A stretch of DNA of 64,000 bases. Source: Maridesulfovibrio sp. Its GTDB lineage: Bacteria; Desulfobacterota; Desulfovibrionia; Desulfovibrionales; Desulfovibrionaceae. The stretch spans positions 1,352,001 to 1,416,000 of the forward strand of contig NZ_OY780933.1 of assembly GCF_963676065.1 (NCBI RefSeq), in the 5' to 3' direction. The notes under the pieces are model-generated. The model was not told the DNA's origin. It did not search any database and was given only the letters and a program-made list of their open reading frames with translations. Below are positions 37,121 through 45,249 of this stretch, in pieces (position 1 is the first letter of the stretch; every line of letters starts with the position of its first letter). The position numbers and the translations under genes were made by a program.

Positions 37121-38386
37121 TCATGAGAGAGGCTCTGTAGTGAGTAACTCCACTGCTCCCTGGGAAAGGTCCGGACTAAGATGGGCATACCGCATAGTCA
37201 TGTTGATAGTCTTATGTCGCATAAGCGTTTTGATCCGGTAAATATCGACGCCGGCAATTGCCAGCCAGGATGCAAAGGTATGTCTTAAGCTATGAAAGAC
37301 AATTCGTTGGCTTTTGGCTGTGGCATATTTATTCAGTTCTAATTCGTCCACCACAGCCTTGAACTGATGTGAAAGGTTCTCGCGCTTTTTGCCTCCGGCA
37401 AGAGGGGGAAAGATCAAGGCTCCGTCAGACTGTTCTTTGCGGTGCATTAGCATATCAAGGGCTGCAGAATTAAGAGGAATACTTCCGCCCGGCTTCTGGG
37501 TGCTGCTGAGCATACGCACAGTAAGCAGCTTTCCATAAAAATTAATATCATGCCACTCTACACGCTGGATTTCGCCAAGCCTCATGCCAGTGTTTAATGA
37601 TAGCTGAATTGCATCGTGTAGATCTTGCCAGCATTTCCTGTGATGTGCAGCTTTGGCTTGCTCTGCTTTTTCAATCGTTGCTGTTAGTAGTAATTTAGCT
37701 TCTTCTTTGCTAAGGAATCGCTCTCTTTGGTTCTGGTTGCCGATCTGGGGTAAATCTACGTGCTCAATAGGGGATTGGTCAGGGAATACGACCACATCTT
37801 CAACCACAGTCGTGGCTGCCCGGTTGAAAACAGATCTGATAATAGCCATATGATGGAGTACAGTCGCATCGGCCAGCTTGTCATCGTAAAGGGTGTCCAT
37901 GAATTCCTGAAGGAGATCTGGAGTAATAGCCGAAAGAGGGAATTCTCCAAGAAATGGGTGAATACGCTTGTTTGCCCGCTTAACATCATCCGTCCAGGTT
38001 TTGCGTTTTTTGCGGTCGCGTTTCCATGGGATGTAGTACAATTCGAAAAAATCTCTGAAAGTGATTTCTTTGATTTGTTCTTTGGTTTCGTTTGCCTGAG
38101 CCTCGGCTTTCTTTTTGGCGTGTTGCTCTTTGAGTTCAGCAAATGTTGTTGGGCCAGATCCTTTTTTGTAGTTCTGTTGCAATGTGTGGCGAAGGGTAAC
38201 TATTTCTGATACTTTCCACCCTTCAGAGGACCAGCCGATTCCTTCTTCAATCTTTTTCCCATTACGTGACCATCGGCAACTATAGTAGCGGTCAAGTTTG
38301 CCTTTATGTTTTCGGTCTGGGAATTCGTAGTAGCGGAGACCTATGGCTCCTTTAACCTTTGACCATTTTGCTTTGCTTGATTTCAT
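37121..38386 (-). CDS. int: Tyrosine site-specific integrase of the mobile element
   Basis: This 421-residue phage/ICE-type integrase catalyses recombination between element and chromosome attachment sites. The N-terminal part has an arm-binding-like domain (KGAIGLRYYEFPDRKHKG...) and a SAM-like core-binding domain (about 110-210). The catalytic domain has Arg in NTGMRLGEIQRVEW (near 267), the H-x-x-R motif VFHSLRHTFASWLA (near 363) and the nucleophile Tyr in MTMRYAHLSP (near 400). It lies 115 bp from the tRNA-Leu fragment and reads away from it, the usual arrangement for tRNA-targeting integrases. A promoter and arm-type repeats occupy the gap. Confidence 0.94.
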   Translation of the reverse strand: MKSSKAKWSKVKGAIGLRYYEFPDRKHKGKLDRYYSCRWSRNGKKIEEGIGWSSEGWKVSEIVTLRHTLQQNYKKGSGPTTFAELKEQHAKKKAEAQANETKEQIKEITFRDFFELYYIPWKRDRKKRKTWTDDVKRANKRIHPFLGEFPLSAITPDLLQEFMDTLYDDKLADATVLHHMAIIRSVFNRAATTVVEDVVVFPDQSPIEHVDLPQIGNQNQRERFLSKEEAKLLLTATIEKAEQAKAAHHRKCWQDLHDAIQLSLNTGMRLGEIQRVEWHDINFYGKLLTVRMLSSTQKPGGSIPLNSAALDMLMHRKEQSDGALIFPPLAGGKKRENLSHQFKAVVDELELNKYATAKSQRIVFHSLRHTFASWLAIAGVDIYRIKTLMRHKTINMTMRYAHLSPDLSQGAVELLTTEPLS

Positions 38387-38420
38387 TATCCCACTTTACT
38401 CCCACTTTTCGCAACTTTCA

Positions 38421-38488
38421 AGGGACGCTCTGGGACATTTTTATAAAAGAAAGTCTTTAAATACAGCATATAGGGACGCTCAGGGACA
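38421..38488. repeat. Pair of direct repeats next to the attachment site (possible integrase arm sites)
   Basis: AGGGACGCTCTGGGACA (38421-38437) and AGGGACGCTCAGGGACA (38472-38488) differ at one position, are 51 bp apart and lie between the integrase start and the tRNA fragment. Each is itself a doublet of GGGAC. Arm-type binding sites of tyrosine integrases have this arrangement. Confidence 0.6.
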
Positions 38489-38508
38489 CATGCTGTAGCC
38501 TTGGTATT

Positions 38509-38566
38509 GGACTCAAAATCCGCCGGGTTCACGCCCTTGAGAGTTCGAGTCTCTCTCCCGGTACCA
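38509..38566 (+). other. attR: 3' fragment of a tRNA-Leu(CAA) gene
   Basis: The anticodon arm with loop CTCAAAA (anticodon CAA at 38514-38516), the long variable arm, a perfect T-arm (GAGAG-TTCGAGT-CTCTC) and the acceptor strand ending TCCCGGTACCA are present. Upstream there is no matching 5' acceptor strand (ACCGGGA expected) and no D-stem. The gene is therefore only a 3' part, as left at the far end of an element integrated in a tRNA anticodon region. The intact copy should be to the left, beyond the window. Confidence 0.75.
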
Positions 38567-38574
38567 GATAATAC

Positions 38575-38611
38575 AAGGACTTACAGCTTTATGGTTGTAA
38601 GTCCTTTTTTT
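38575..38611 (+). terminator. Intrinsic terminator after the tRNA-Leu fragment
   Basis: AAGGACTTACA (38575-38585) pairs with TGTAAGTCCTT (38596-38606) and is followed by a run of seven T. It is probably the original terminator of the host tRNA gene. Confidence 0.85.
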
Positions 38612-38920
38612 GTGTCTGGTGTTTTGTACAATTTTTTTGAGGGTGATGGGCTATAAACATTATTATTTAGCTTATGGGAAATAGAGACAGCCTGACTTGA
38701 CAAGCTGGTTTGATTGGGCGTTACATATTTATGTGCTGAATAAATGTGCCGCTCAATGAGCTGGTGAAGGAATTTCATATGGTCCGTGATGAATCTTAAC
38801 GGTTTATGTAAACGCTTATTCATAACTCCGTTTCTGCTGATTGAAGTGCCAGTCGCGCTGGTTGGCGAGTTTCTGCGAATGCGGCGAGGATGATTCCAAT
38901 AAATAGAAAAGGGATGTGCT
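38612..38920. other. Upstream region of cas3, no gene
   Basis: About 310 bp contain no supported coding sequence; an 80-codon leftward frame overlaps the tRNA terminator and looks like chance. The cas3 promoter should be here. AAAGGGATG, 9 bp upstream of the cas3 ATG, is a usable ribosome site. Confidence 0.4.
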
Positions 38921-41563
38921 ATGCAGTACTGGGGAAAAACATTTGAAGACGGCCAGTGGCATCATTTGCGGCGGCATTGTATTGAAGTTGCGGCTGTGAT
39001 GAAGGTTCTGCTGCAGTCTGATGCCGCCCTGCGCAGCAGAATTTCTGCGTTGTCCCCCCTTGATGCGGATGCAACTGAAAACCTGCTTATCTACCTCGCA
39101 TGTATTCATGATCTTGGTAAATTCTCCCTTTGTTTTCAACATCAGAAGGCTGATCTGGCAATTTTGAACGGAATTCCTGATCCTAAAGGCTCAGAACACC
39201 ATACTATGCTGGGTGTGAAGTTATGGAGTGCGTACAGGCTCCACAAGAAGATAGGATGCACGGATTCAAGACTTTTCAGTCCCCTGGCAGTTGCAGCCCT
39301 TGCGCATCATGGGAATCCGGTCTCTTATGAAAAGATAAAGCCGGATAGACTGAAAAGATTTTTTGGCCTCTGCGTCGATGATGCATTGCAATTTAATGAT
39401 GAAGCGGTCTCTTTTTTTATAAATCATGAATTCCAGGACGGTTTGCACGATGAATCCTTGCAGGGGCTTTCATGGGCTGCTGCCGGTCTGTTTATCCTGT
39501 CGGACTGGATAGGTTCAAATGAAATCTGGTTTGGCCCGGATTCAAGCCCTATTTCCATCTCAGCTGGATGGAAGGAAGCCTCGGAAAAGGCTAAGTTGGC
39601 TGTTTCGCAAGCGAAAATACTACCCGCCGCTTCGGCTGAGTCCACTAGCTTTGCCCACCTTTTCAAATATCTCCCCGATGATGCGGTCCCCAGTGTCCTG
39701 CAACAAGCTGTTCTCGACCTGCCGGAGCAGCGAGAGCCGGAATTGCTGATCCTCGAAGATCTGACCGGTGGCGGGAAGACGGAAGCAGCTGTGCTGGCCG
39801 CGCATAGGGCTATGCGTAGCGGTGCATCTCAGGGGCTTTTCATAGGTCTGCCGACTATGGCTACTGCCAATGCTATGTACAGCCGTCTTGCCGGTACGTA
39901 CCGCAGACTTTTTAAGGATGAGGACGCTTCATTGATTCTCGCCCACGGGGGCCGGGCTCTGCATGATGGATATCTGGGGAGCATAGTACCTATGGAAAAC
40001 GGAGCTGACGGGGTAGAAGATGATGGCAGGGCAGTCTGTTATTCATGGTTTGCCGATAACCGTAAGAAAGCTCTGCTCGCTCCTTGTGGTGTGGGGACAA
40101 TTGATCAGGCCCTGCTTGGTATACTCAGCTCTAAACATCAGGCCCTGCGGCTTTTAGGACTCAGCCGTTCATTTCTTATTGTAGATGAAGTGCATGCCTA
40201 TGATGCTTATACAGGGCGGCTTCTGGCAAATCTGCTTACTTTTCATGCCGCGCAGGGCGGCAGCGCAATCCTGCTTTCCGCCACATTGCCGGATCATATT
40301 CGCAGGGAACTCATGGAGGCATGGGCAAAAGGGCGAGATTTTTGCGGGGCTGATCCCTTGACCATATCGCCGAAAGAGGATGGTTTTCCTTTGCTGACCC
40401 GGATGCAGGATCGGTCTGTGCAGGAGATAGCCCTTGAAAGTAACAGAAAAATCGATATGTCCGTTGAATGTGTTTATGATGAAGGCGTGATGTTTCGCAG
40501 TCTTGTCGAGGTCCGTAAATCGGGCGGCTGCGGCTGCTGGATAAGAAATACTGTTGCTGATGCTGTCGCCGCGCGGGATTGCTTGATTGAAGAGTTTCAG
40601 CTGCCGGAAAAGGATGTGATCCTTTTTCATGCCCGGTTTACCGGTTTGGATCGCATGAAAATAGAACAGCAGGTGTTGGATCTTTTCGGTAAAGAAAGCG
40701 AACCGGAGCAGCGGTCCGGTAAGATCCTTATTGCCACACAGGTGGTCGAGCAGTCACTGGATTTGGACTTCGATCAATTGTTGTCTGATCTCGCTCCGAT
40801 GGAACTGATGATTCAGCGGGCCGGGAGATGCCATCGGCATTTTAGGGATTTTCGGCCACAGGGATACGAATCTCCTTTGATGAAAGTGCTTATGCCTGAT
40901 CCAGTAGATGACCCGAATGAGGATTGGTATGCGAATTTATTTGAAATAGGGCAATATGTTTACACGCATCCTGCTCTGCTCTGGCGTACAGCTCGATTGC
41001 TGAAGGAAAAAGGAGCTATCCGGTTGCCTGAAGAGGCCCGGGAATTAGTGGAAGGAGCGTATGGAGCCGGTTTGGAGGCTCCGGCCGTTTTTGAAGGACA
41101 GGAGTTGAAAGCCGAAGGAGATGAATCAGCCGGAAAATCGCTCGCCGGTTTTCTTTCGTTAAATTTCAGTGCCGGGTATAATTCCAATGAGGGACAGTGG
41201 GATAATGACACAATGACCCCGACAAGGCTGGGGGAAGAATCTCGTCAACTGCGGCTTTTAAAGGTTGAAGGCGGCCGGCTGTCGCTTTGGGCTGCGTCTG
41301 ACGATAAATTTATTACCATTAAGGACTGCATGCGTTCCGAAGTTCGGGTAAGTGCCAAGAAGGTGCGCCAAGCGGTTAATAAAGGTTATGAAGCCGAAGT
41401 AGAAGCGCTGATGTCGTGCATGCCTGATAAAGGGCGCTGGTGCGAGTGTCTTGTTCTGAACAAGTCGGAAGGTGATGTCTGGGCCGGGCAGGCGCTCAAT
41501 GTTCAAGGTGAGGATGTTGAAGTTCTGTACAGTTCACAAAGTGGTCTCGAAGTTGTTTGTTAA
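38921..41563 (+). CDS. cas3: CRISPR type I-E helicase-nuclease Cas3
   Basis: This 880-residue protein unwinds and degrades DNA recognised by Cascade. The N-terminal HD nuclease domain has an early His (WHHLRRHC, near residue 13) and the CIHDLGKFS motif (near 60), with a later AHHG. The superfamily 2 helicase motifs follow: Walker A DLTGGGKTEAAV (near 281), Ia GLPTMATANAM, DExH-type DEVHAYD (near 421), SATLPDHIR (near 452), TQVVEQSLDLDFD and QRAGRCHRH (near 631). All look intact, so it should be active. It is separated from the Cascade genes by the first array and probably transcribed on its own. Confidence 0.97.
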   Translation: MQYWGKTFEDGQWHHLRRHCIEVAAVMKVLLQSDAALRSRISALSPLDADATENLLIYLACIHDLGKFSLCFQHQKADLAILNGIPDPKGSEHHTMLGVKLWSAYRLHKKIGCTDSRLFSPLAVAALAHHGNPVSYEKIKPDRLKRFFGLCVDDALQFNDEAVSFFINHEFQDGLHDESLQGLSWAAAGLFILSDWIGSNEIWFGPDSSPISISAGWKEASEKAKLAVSQAKILPAASAESTSFAHLFKYLPDDAVPSVLQQAVLDLPEQREPELLILEDLTGGGKTEAAVLAAHRAMRSGASQGLFIGLPTMATANAMYSRLAGTYRRLFKDEDASLILAHGGRALHDGYLGSIVPMENGADGVEDDGRAVCYSWFADNRKKALLAPCGVGTIDQALLGILSSKHQALRLLGLSRSFLIVDEVHAYDAYTGRLLANLLTFHAAQGGSAILLSATLPDHIRRELMEAWAKGRDFCGADPLTISPKEDGFPLLTRMQDRSVQEIALESNRKIDMSVECVYDEGVMFRSLVEVRKSGGCGCWIRNTVADAVAARDCLIEEFQLPEKDVILFHARFTGLDRMKIEQQVLDLFGKESEPEQRSGKILIATQVVEQSLDLDFDQLLSDLAPMELMIQRAGRCHRHFRDFRPQGYESPLMKVLMPDPVDDPNEDWYANLFEIGQYVYTHPALLWRTARLLKEKGAIRLPEEARELVEGAYGAGLEAPAVFEGQELKAEGDESAGKSLAGFLSLNFSAGYNSNEGQWDNDTMTPTRLGEESRQLRLLKVEGGRLSLWAASDDKFITIKDCMRSEVRVSAKKVRQAVNKGYEAEVEALMSCMPDKGRWCECLVLNKSEGDVWAGQALNVQGEDVEVLYSSQSGLEVVC

Positions 41564-41633
41564 GGGTGAGTGGTTGATTTTTTAATGGATACTTGAGTAT
41601 TGTTTTATAGAAAATTTATTTTGCAATAAGTAG

Positions 41634-41709
41634 ACCTGAATTGGCATAAAAAGTTGGCAATTTTTATATTGCTGAAAAAGGTTAAAAAATACTGAAGTTT
41701 GCAGGAAGA
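41634..41709 (+). promoter_or_regulatory. Leader of CRISPR array 1
   Basis: AT-rich DNA between cas3 and the first repeat shares blocks with the leader of array 2, in order: CCTGAA, AAAAAGTYGGCA, a T-rich run, AAAAAAGGTYAAAAA-like and CAGGAAGA directly at the first repeat. The similarity marks this side as the site of transcription start and spacer acquisition. Confidence 0.75.
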
Positions 41710-42715
41710 GTGTTCCCCGCACACGCGGGGATGATCCGTGATCTATCGAAAGTATGTTCGAAAGATTCATGTGTTCCCCGCACACGCGGGGATGATCCGG
41801 CGATATCGGGCAGGTTCACATGAACCCCACCGTGTTCCCCGCACACGCGGGGATGATCCGCAATGATTCGTTAATCATGTCGGCAGTGCGGCGGTGTTCC
41901 CCGCACACGCGGGGATGATCCGGTACTCTCCTACTGCGCCTGCGCCGACTTTAAGTGTTCCCCGCACACGCGGGGATGATCCGGCGCGTTTCTTCTTCTG
42001 GGTTGCCTACCATATGTGTTCCCCGCACACGCGGGGATGATCCGTGCGGGCAAAGGTTCGTGAGAGCGGTGTAGATGTGTTCCCCGCACACGCGGGGATG
42101 ATCCGAGTGCATGTATTTTGATAGAATGATGTTTTATGTGTTCCCCGCACACGCGGGGATGATCCGCTCTCTACCATCACATACAATTCATCCAATAGGT
42201 GTTCCCCGCACACGCGGGGATGATCCGCAGTAGATCAGTGGTTCGAATCCACTCGGACGGTGTTCCCCGCACACGCGGGGATGATCCGATTAGCAATCTT
42301 TTGGGGAGGACTTGGATTAAGTGTTCCCCGCACACGCGGGGATGATCCGCTATTGAGTATAACCGCCGGTCTGAGAACATTGTGTTCCCCGCACCCGCGG
42401 GGATGATCCGAGTGTTGTCCAAAGCCCATATTCGGTATTTTAGTGTTCCCCGCACCCGCGGGGATGATCCGGTCTATGATGGTTTTCCACGCTGATCCGT
42501 CACGTGTTCCCCGCACCCGCGGGGATGATCCGCCTTGGCACGGGTCTAAAATGTCTAGAGGTGCGTGTTCCCCGCACCCGCGGGGATGATCCGACTTGGT
42601 TTCAGAGTTCCGTGAATACGTGCGCGTGTTCCCCGCACCCGCGGGGATGATCCGTCTCATTCCCTGTTCAAACAGATCGACCCCTTGTGTTCCCCGCACA
42701 CGCGGGGATGATCTA
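41710..42715 (+). CRISPR. Type I-E CRISPR array 1: 17 repeats, 16 spacers
   Basis: 29-bp repeats alternate with 32-bp spacers (one of 33 bp, 41861-41893). Each repeat holds the stem CCCCGC/GCGGGG cut by Cas6e. Repeats 1-11 and 17 have tetraloop ACAC, and repeats 12-16 have ACCC. The last repeat (42687-42715) ends ATCTA instead of ATCCG, marking the old end. The leader is on the left, so the newest spacers are the leftmost. Spacer 9 (42228-42259) is the T-arm end of a tRNA gene. Confidence 0.98.
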
Positions 42716-42819
42716 AGCGGGGGGGAATAGCTGAATTTTCTCCCCTCGCTTTTTGTCTTAAGTTATTTTTACTATCTCATGCATGGGTTGATATTTCCCA
42801 TATTGATGGAGGCAACGGT

Positions 42820-43008
42820 ATGAGATATTTTTTTGCGTTTGTATTTCTAGTCCTTACATATCCGTTCTGGGTGCCTTTCCCTTACTTATTATACAAGATA
42901 TTTACTGCCCCTTCATGGGGGAATTTTTTCTGTTTGGTTTTTTCTTTTGCTATCTTCAAATGTCTTATGGAAGAATTGGTGAATTTTTTGCCGGATAAAT
43001 CTAAATGA
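42820..43008 (+). CDS. 62-residue membrane protein inside the CRISPR-Cas locus
   Basis: The sequence is strongly hydrophobic, with two predicted membrane helices (about residues 3-25 and 32-50) and a polar, Lys-ending C-terminus. GGAGG stands 8 bp before the ATG, so translation is likely. It lies between array 1 and cas8e, on the same strand, with 104 and 109 bp gaps. It is not a known Cas protein; it could be an accessory such as those seen in some CRISPR loci, or an unrelated gene that hitched in. No family was recognised. Confidence 0.6.
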   Translation: MRYFFAFVFLVLTYPFWVPFPYLLYKIFTAPSWGNFFCLVFSFAIFKCLMEELVNFLPDKSK

Positions 43009-43117
43009 AATTATAGATCCATATCTTTTATCAAAAATTCTGTATCTGCTTTCTTTTTATTAATAAAACAATTATGTTGCCCCTGTATCTGTATTTTATA
43101 AAATGTGGAGGTGATTA

Positions 43118-44716
43118 ATGCATTACAACCTTTTGCAGGAAAAATGGCTACCGGTCATCCGAGCGGATGGCAGCCATGACCGCATTGCTCCTTATGAGAT
43201 CGTTGGTGGAGATTCTCCTCCGGTTGATCTTATTCCGCCGAGGCCCGATTTTCGGGCTGCCCTTATGGAATTTTTGATCGGGCTTGTTCAGACTGTTTAT
43301 CCTCCTGATCAGGAAAAAGATTGGAAAGGCGGTTTTGCAAATTCACCGTCTCAGGATGAGTTGCGGTCCGCAATGATGGTTCATGAATCATATTTTAATC
43401 TGTTCGGGGCACGCCCGCGTTTCATGCAGGATTTTACTATGTCCGAGGAGGATAAGCCTGCTCGGAATCATGTTTCTGCTCTTCTTATTGACGCTCCGGG
43501 CGGCAATACCCTTAAGCATAATACCGACTTTTTTAACAAGCGTGGGGCGGTTGAATGCATGTGTCCGGCTTGTGCTGCCATGAGCCTCTTCACCTTACAG
43601 GCATTTGCCCCTGCTGGTGGTAGTGGGCACCGGACTTCTCTACGCGGGGGCGGTCCTTTGTCCACTTTGGTCAAGGGCGGTGAGCTTGATGATTTGAAAG
43701 TCGGGGCCTCTCTTTGGGAGAAGGTCTGGCTAAATGTGCTTCCGCTATCTAATAAAGAAGCACATAAGCTTCCTCCGGCTCCTGAAATTCCCGGAAATGT
43801 ATTTCCGTGGGCTGCTCCCACCCGGACCAGCGAAAAATCTGAAATTACCACGCCCGAAGATGTCCATCCTCTGCATATTTATTGGTCCATGCCGCGCAGG
43901 ATAGTGCTGGAGGAGGCGCCCAAGCATTGCCTTTGTTCCATCTGCGGTGCTGAGTCTGATGTCTCTGTTCCTTCATACCTTACCCGGCCTTCCGGTTACA
44001 ACTACTCCGATACATGGGCCCATCCTCTTACTCCATACCGAATACAGACCGGAAAGCCGTTGTTATCAGTGAAAGGGCAGGCCAATATTTCTGCTTACAG
44101 CAATTGGCTGGGACTTATCTACGGGCAGCTTGATGCCGGAGGTAAAAAGAGCCGTATGGTTCCGTCCGCTTGTGTGCGCCATGCCGGCAGTGAACTCTAT
44201 GATGCTGAAATAAACGTTGCCGGCTTCGATATGGATAATATGAAGGCCGTGCAATGGTGCGAGCATGAATTTCCTTTTCTCCGTACTGTGAATAATGATC
44301 TATTTCGGGAACATACTGAGCGGATGATTGTTGCTGCGGATAAGGTGCGCAGCAATCTTGTCGGCGCGGTGAAAGATGCATTGATCAATGATGCCGGAAA
44401 GAATCAGGCCAAGGTGGATAAAAGTTACTTTGCCAATGTGGGCACATCCTTCTGGGCTGCTACTTCCACCCGGTTTTATGAGCTTGCCGCGGATCTGGCC
44501 CGTACCGAGGAGGATGACCGGATAGAGAATCTGTTGGATTTGTGGGGGCGATACATTCATTCCCGAACCGGAAAGTTGTTTCAAGAGTACGTCATGTCTA
44601 CCCATATTCCGCCGGAACGGTATGGCCGCTATGTGGAAGCAGGGCAGAAAATGGGTGCTTTCAACTATAGCTATCTGACCAAAAACGGGCTGATTAAAAA
44701 AGGAGAGACAAAGTGA
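43118..44716 (+). CDS. cas8e: Cascade large subunit Cas8e (Cse1/CasA)
   Basis: This 532-residue subunit recognises the PAM and recruits Cas3. The start MHYNLLQEKWLPVIRADG matches Cse1 proteins. The conserved GGSGHRTSLRGGGPLSTLV segment (about residues 167-185) and two Cys pairs (CPACAAM and CLCSICGAE), possibly binding zinc, are visible, with a four-helix C-terminal part. Length is normal. GGAGGTGA precedes the ATG at 43118, and a TATAAA box near 43096 may belong to the operon promoter. Its end overlaps cas11 by 4 bp. Confidence 0.96.
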   Translation: MHYNLLQEKWLPVIRADGSHDRIAPYEIVGGDSPPVDLIPPRPDFRAALMEFLIGLVQTVYPPDQEKDWKGGFANSPSQDELRSAMMVHESYFNLFGARPRFMQDFTMSEEDKPARNHVSALLIDAPGGNTLKHNTDFFNKRGAVECMCPACAAMSLFTLQAFAPAGGSGHRTSLRGGGPLSTLVKGGELDDLKVGASLWEKVWLNVLPLSNKEAHKLPPAPEIPGNVFPWAAPTRTSEKSEITTPEDVHPLHIYWSMPRRIVLEEAPKHCLCSICGAESDVSVPSYLTRPSGYNYSDTWAHPLTPYRIQTGKPLLSVKGQANISAYSNWLGLIYGQLDAGGKKSRMVPSACVRHAGSELYDAEINVAGFDMDNMKAVQWCEHEFPFLRTVNNDLFREHTERMIVAADKVRSNLVGAVKDALINDAGKNQAKVDKSYFANVGTSFWAATSTRFYELAADLARTEEDDRIENLLDLWGRYIHSRTGKLFQEYVMSTHIPPERYGRYVEAGQKMGAFNYSYLTKNGLIKKGETK

Positions 44717-45228
44717 AGTTGTCGGAAGTTTTGCAGCATAGCGAAGAATCAGAACGGTTACGCAAGGTCCTGATTAACTGGCACAAAGATTTGCAGGAAA
44801 ACCGAGGAGAGCGGGCCAGATTGCGCAGGGAAAAGAGTCCTCTTGATGTTTATATTTCGGAAGATTTTCGGCGCGGGATAGTCAACATACTTTATCAGGA
44901 AAATTTTGAGTTCAATGAATCCGATCTGGGGCGTCTTGCTCTTCCTTTGGGTCTGATTTCGCATATTAAAATTTTGGATGACAGTGCTCATTTTGCCATG
45001 CTCTTCGCCAAATCAGATAAAGGCAGTGCGTATATGAAGGATGTACGCTTCCGTAAAATGCTTTCCATAGCTGAGGGCGATCAGGAAGCACTGTATGTCA
45101 TGATGCTCAGAATGATTAAGCTGATGGGTTGCAAGGCCGGACTTAAAGGTTTGCTGGAGGGCGGCTGTTATTGGAATGATTATTCCCGCCGTCGTTGGGC
45201 CGAACAGTATTACTCAGTTAAAAAATAA
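44713..45228 (+). CDS. cas11: Cascade small subunit Cas11 (Cse2/CasB)
   Basis: This 171-residue mostly helical protein forms the belly of Cascade and stabilises the non-target strand. The segment RARLRREKSPLDVYISEDFRRGI matches the N-terminal pattern of Cse2 (R-A-x-L-R-R). It overlaps cas8e by 4 bp and is 21 bp from cas7e, so it is co-translated. Cas11 is weakly conserved, and position adds most of the certainty. Confidence 0.93.
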   Translation: MKLSEVLQHSEESERLRKVLINWHKDLQENRGERARLRREKSPLDVYISEDFRRGIVNILYQENFEFNESDLGRLALPLGLISHIKILDDSAHFAMLFAKSDKGSAYMKDVRFRKMLSIAEGDQEALYVMMLRMIKLMGCKAGLKGLLEGGCYWNDYSRRRWAEQYYSVKK

Positions 45229-45249
45229 ATTTTATAAGGAGATATAAAA

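Noticed and set aside
36888..37188. Two leftward frames of 78 and 90 codons beyond the integrase
   Set aside because: They are antisense to the better-supported zinc-ribbon frame and have no recognisable features.
38509..38566. Intact tRNA-Leu gene
   Set aside because: No 5' acceptor strand complementary to TCCCGGT and no D-stem is present upstream, so only the 3' part is there.
38581..38823. 80-codon leftward frame beside cas3
   Set aside because: It overlaps the tRNA terminator, has no ribosome site and reads like random AT-rich DNA.
41582..42699. Several leftward reading frames rich in GNTxx, HPRVCGEH and SSPRVRGT
   Set aside because: They are antisense translations of CRISPR array 1 repeats, with period 61 bp, and have no meaning as proteins.
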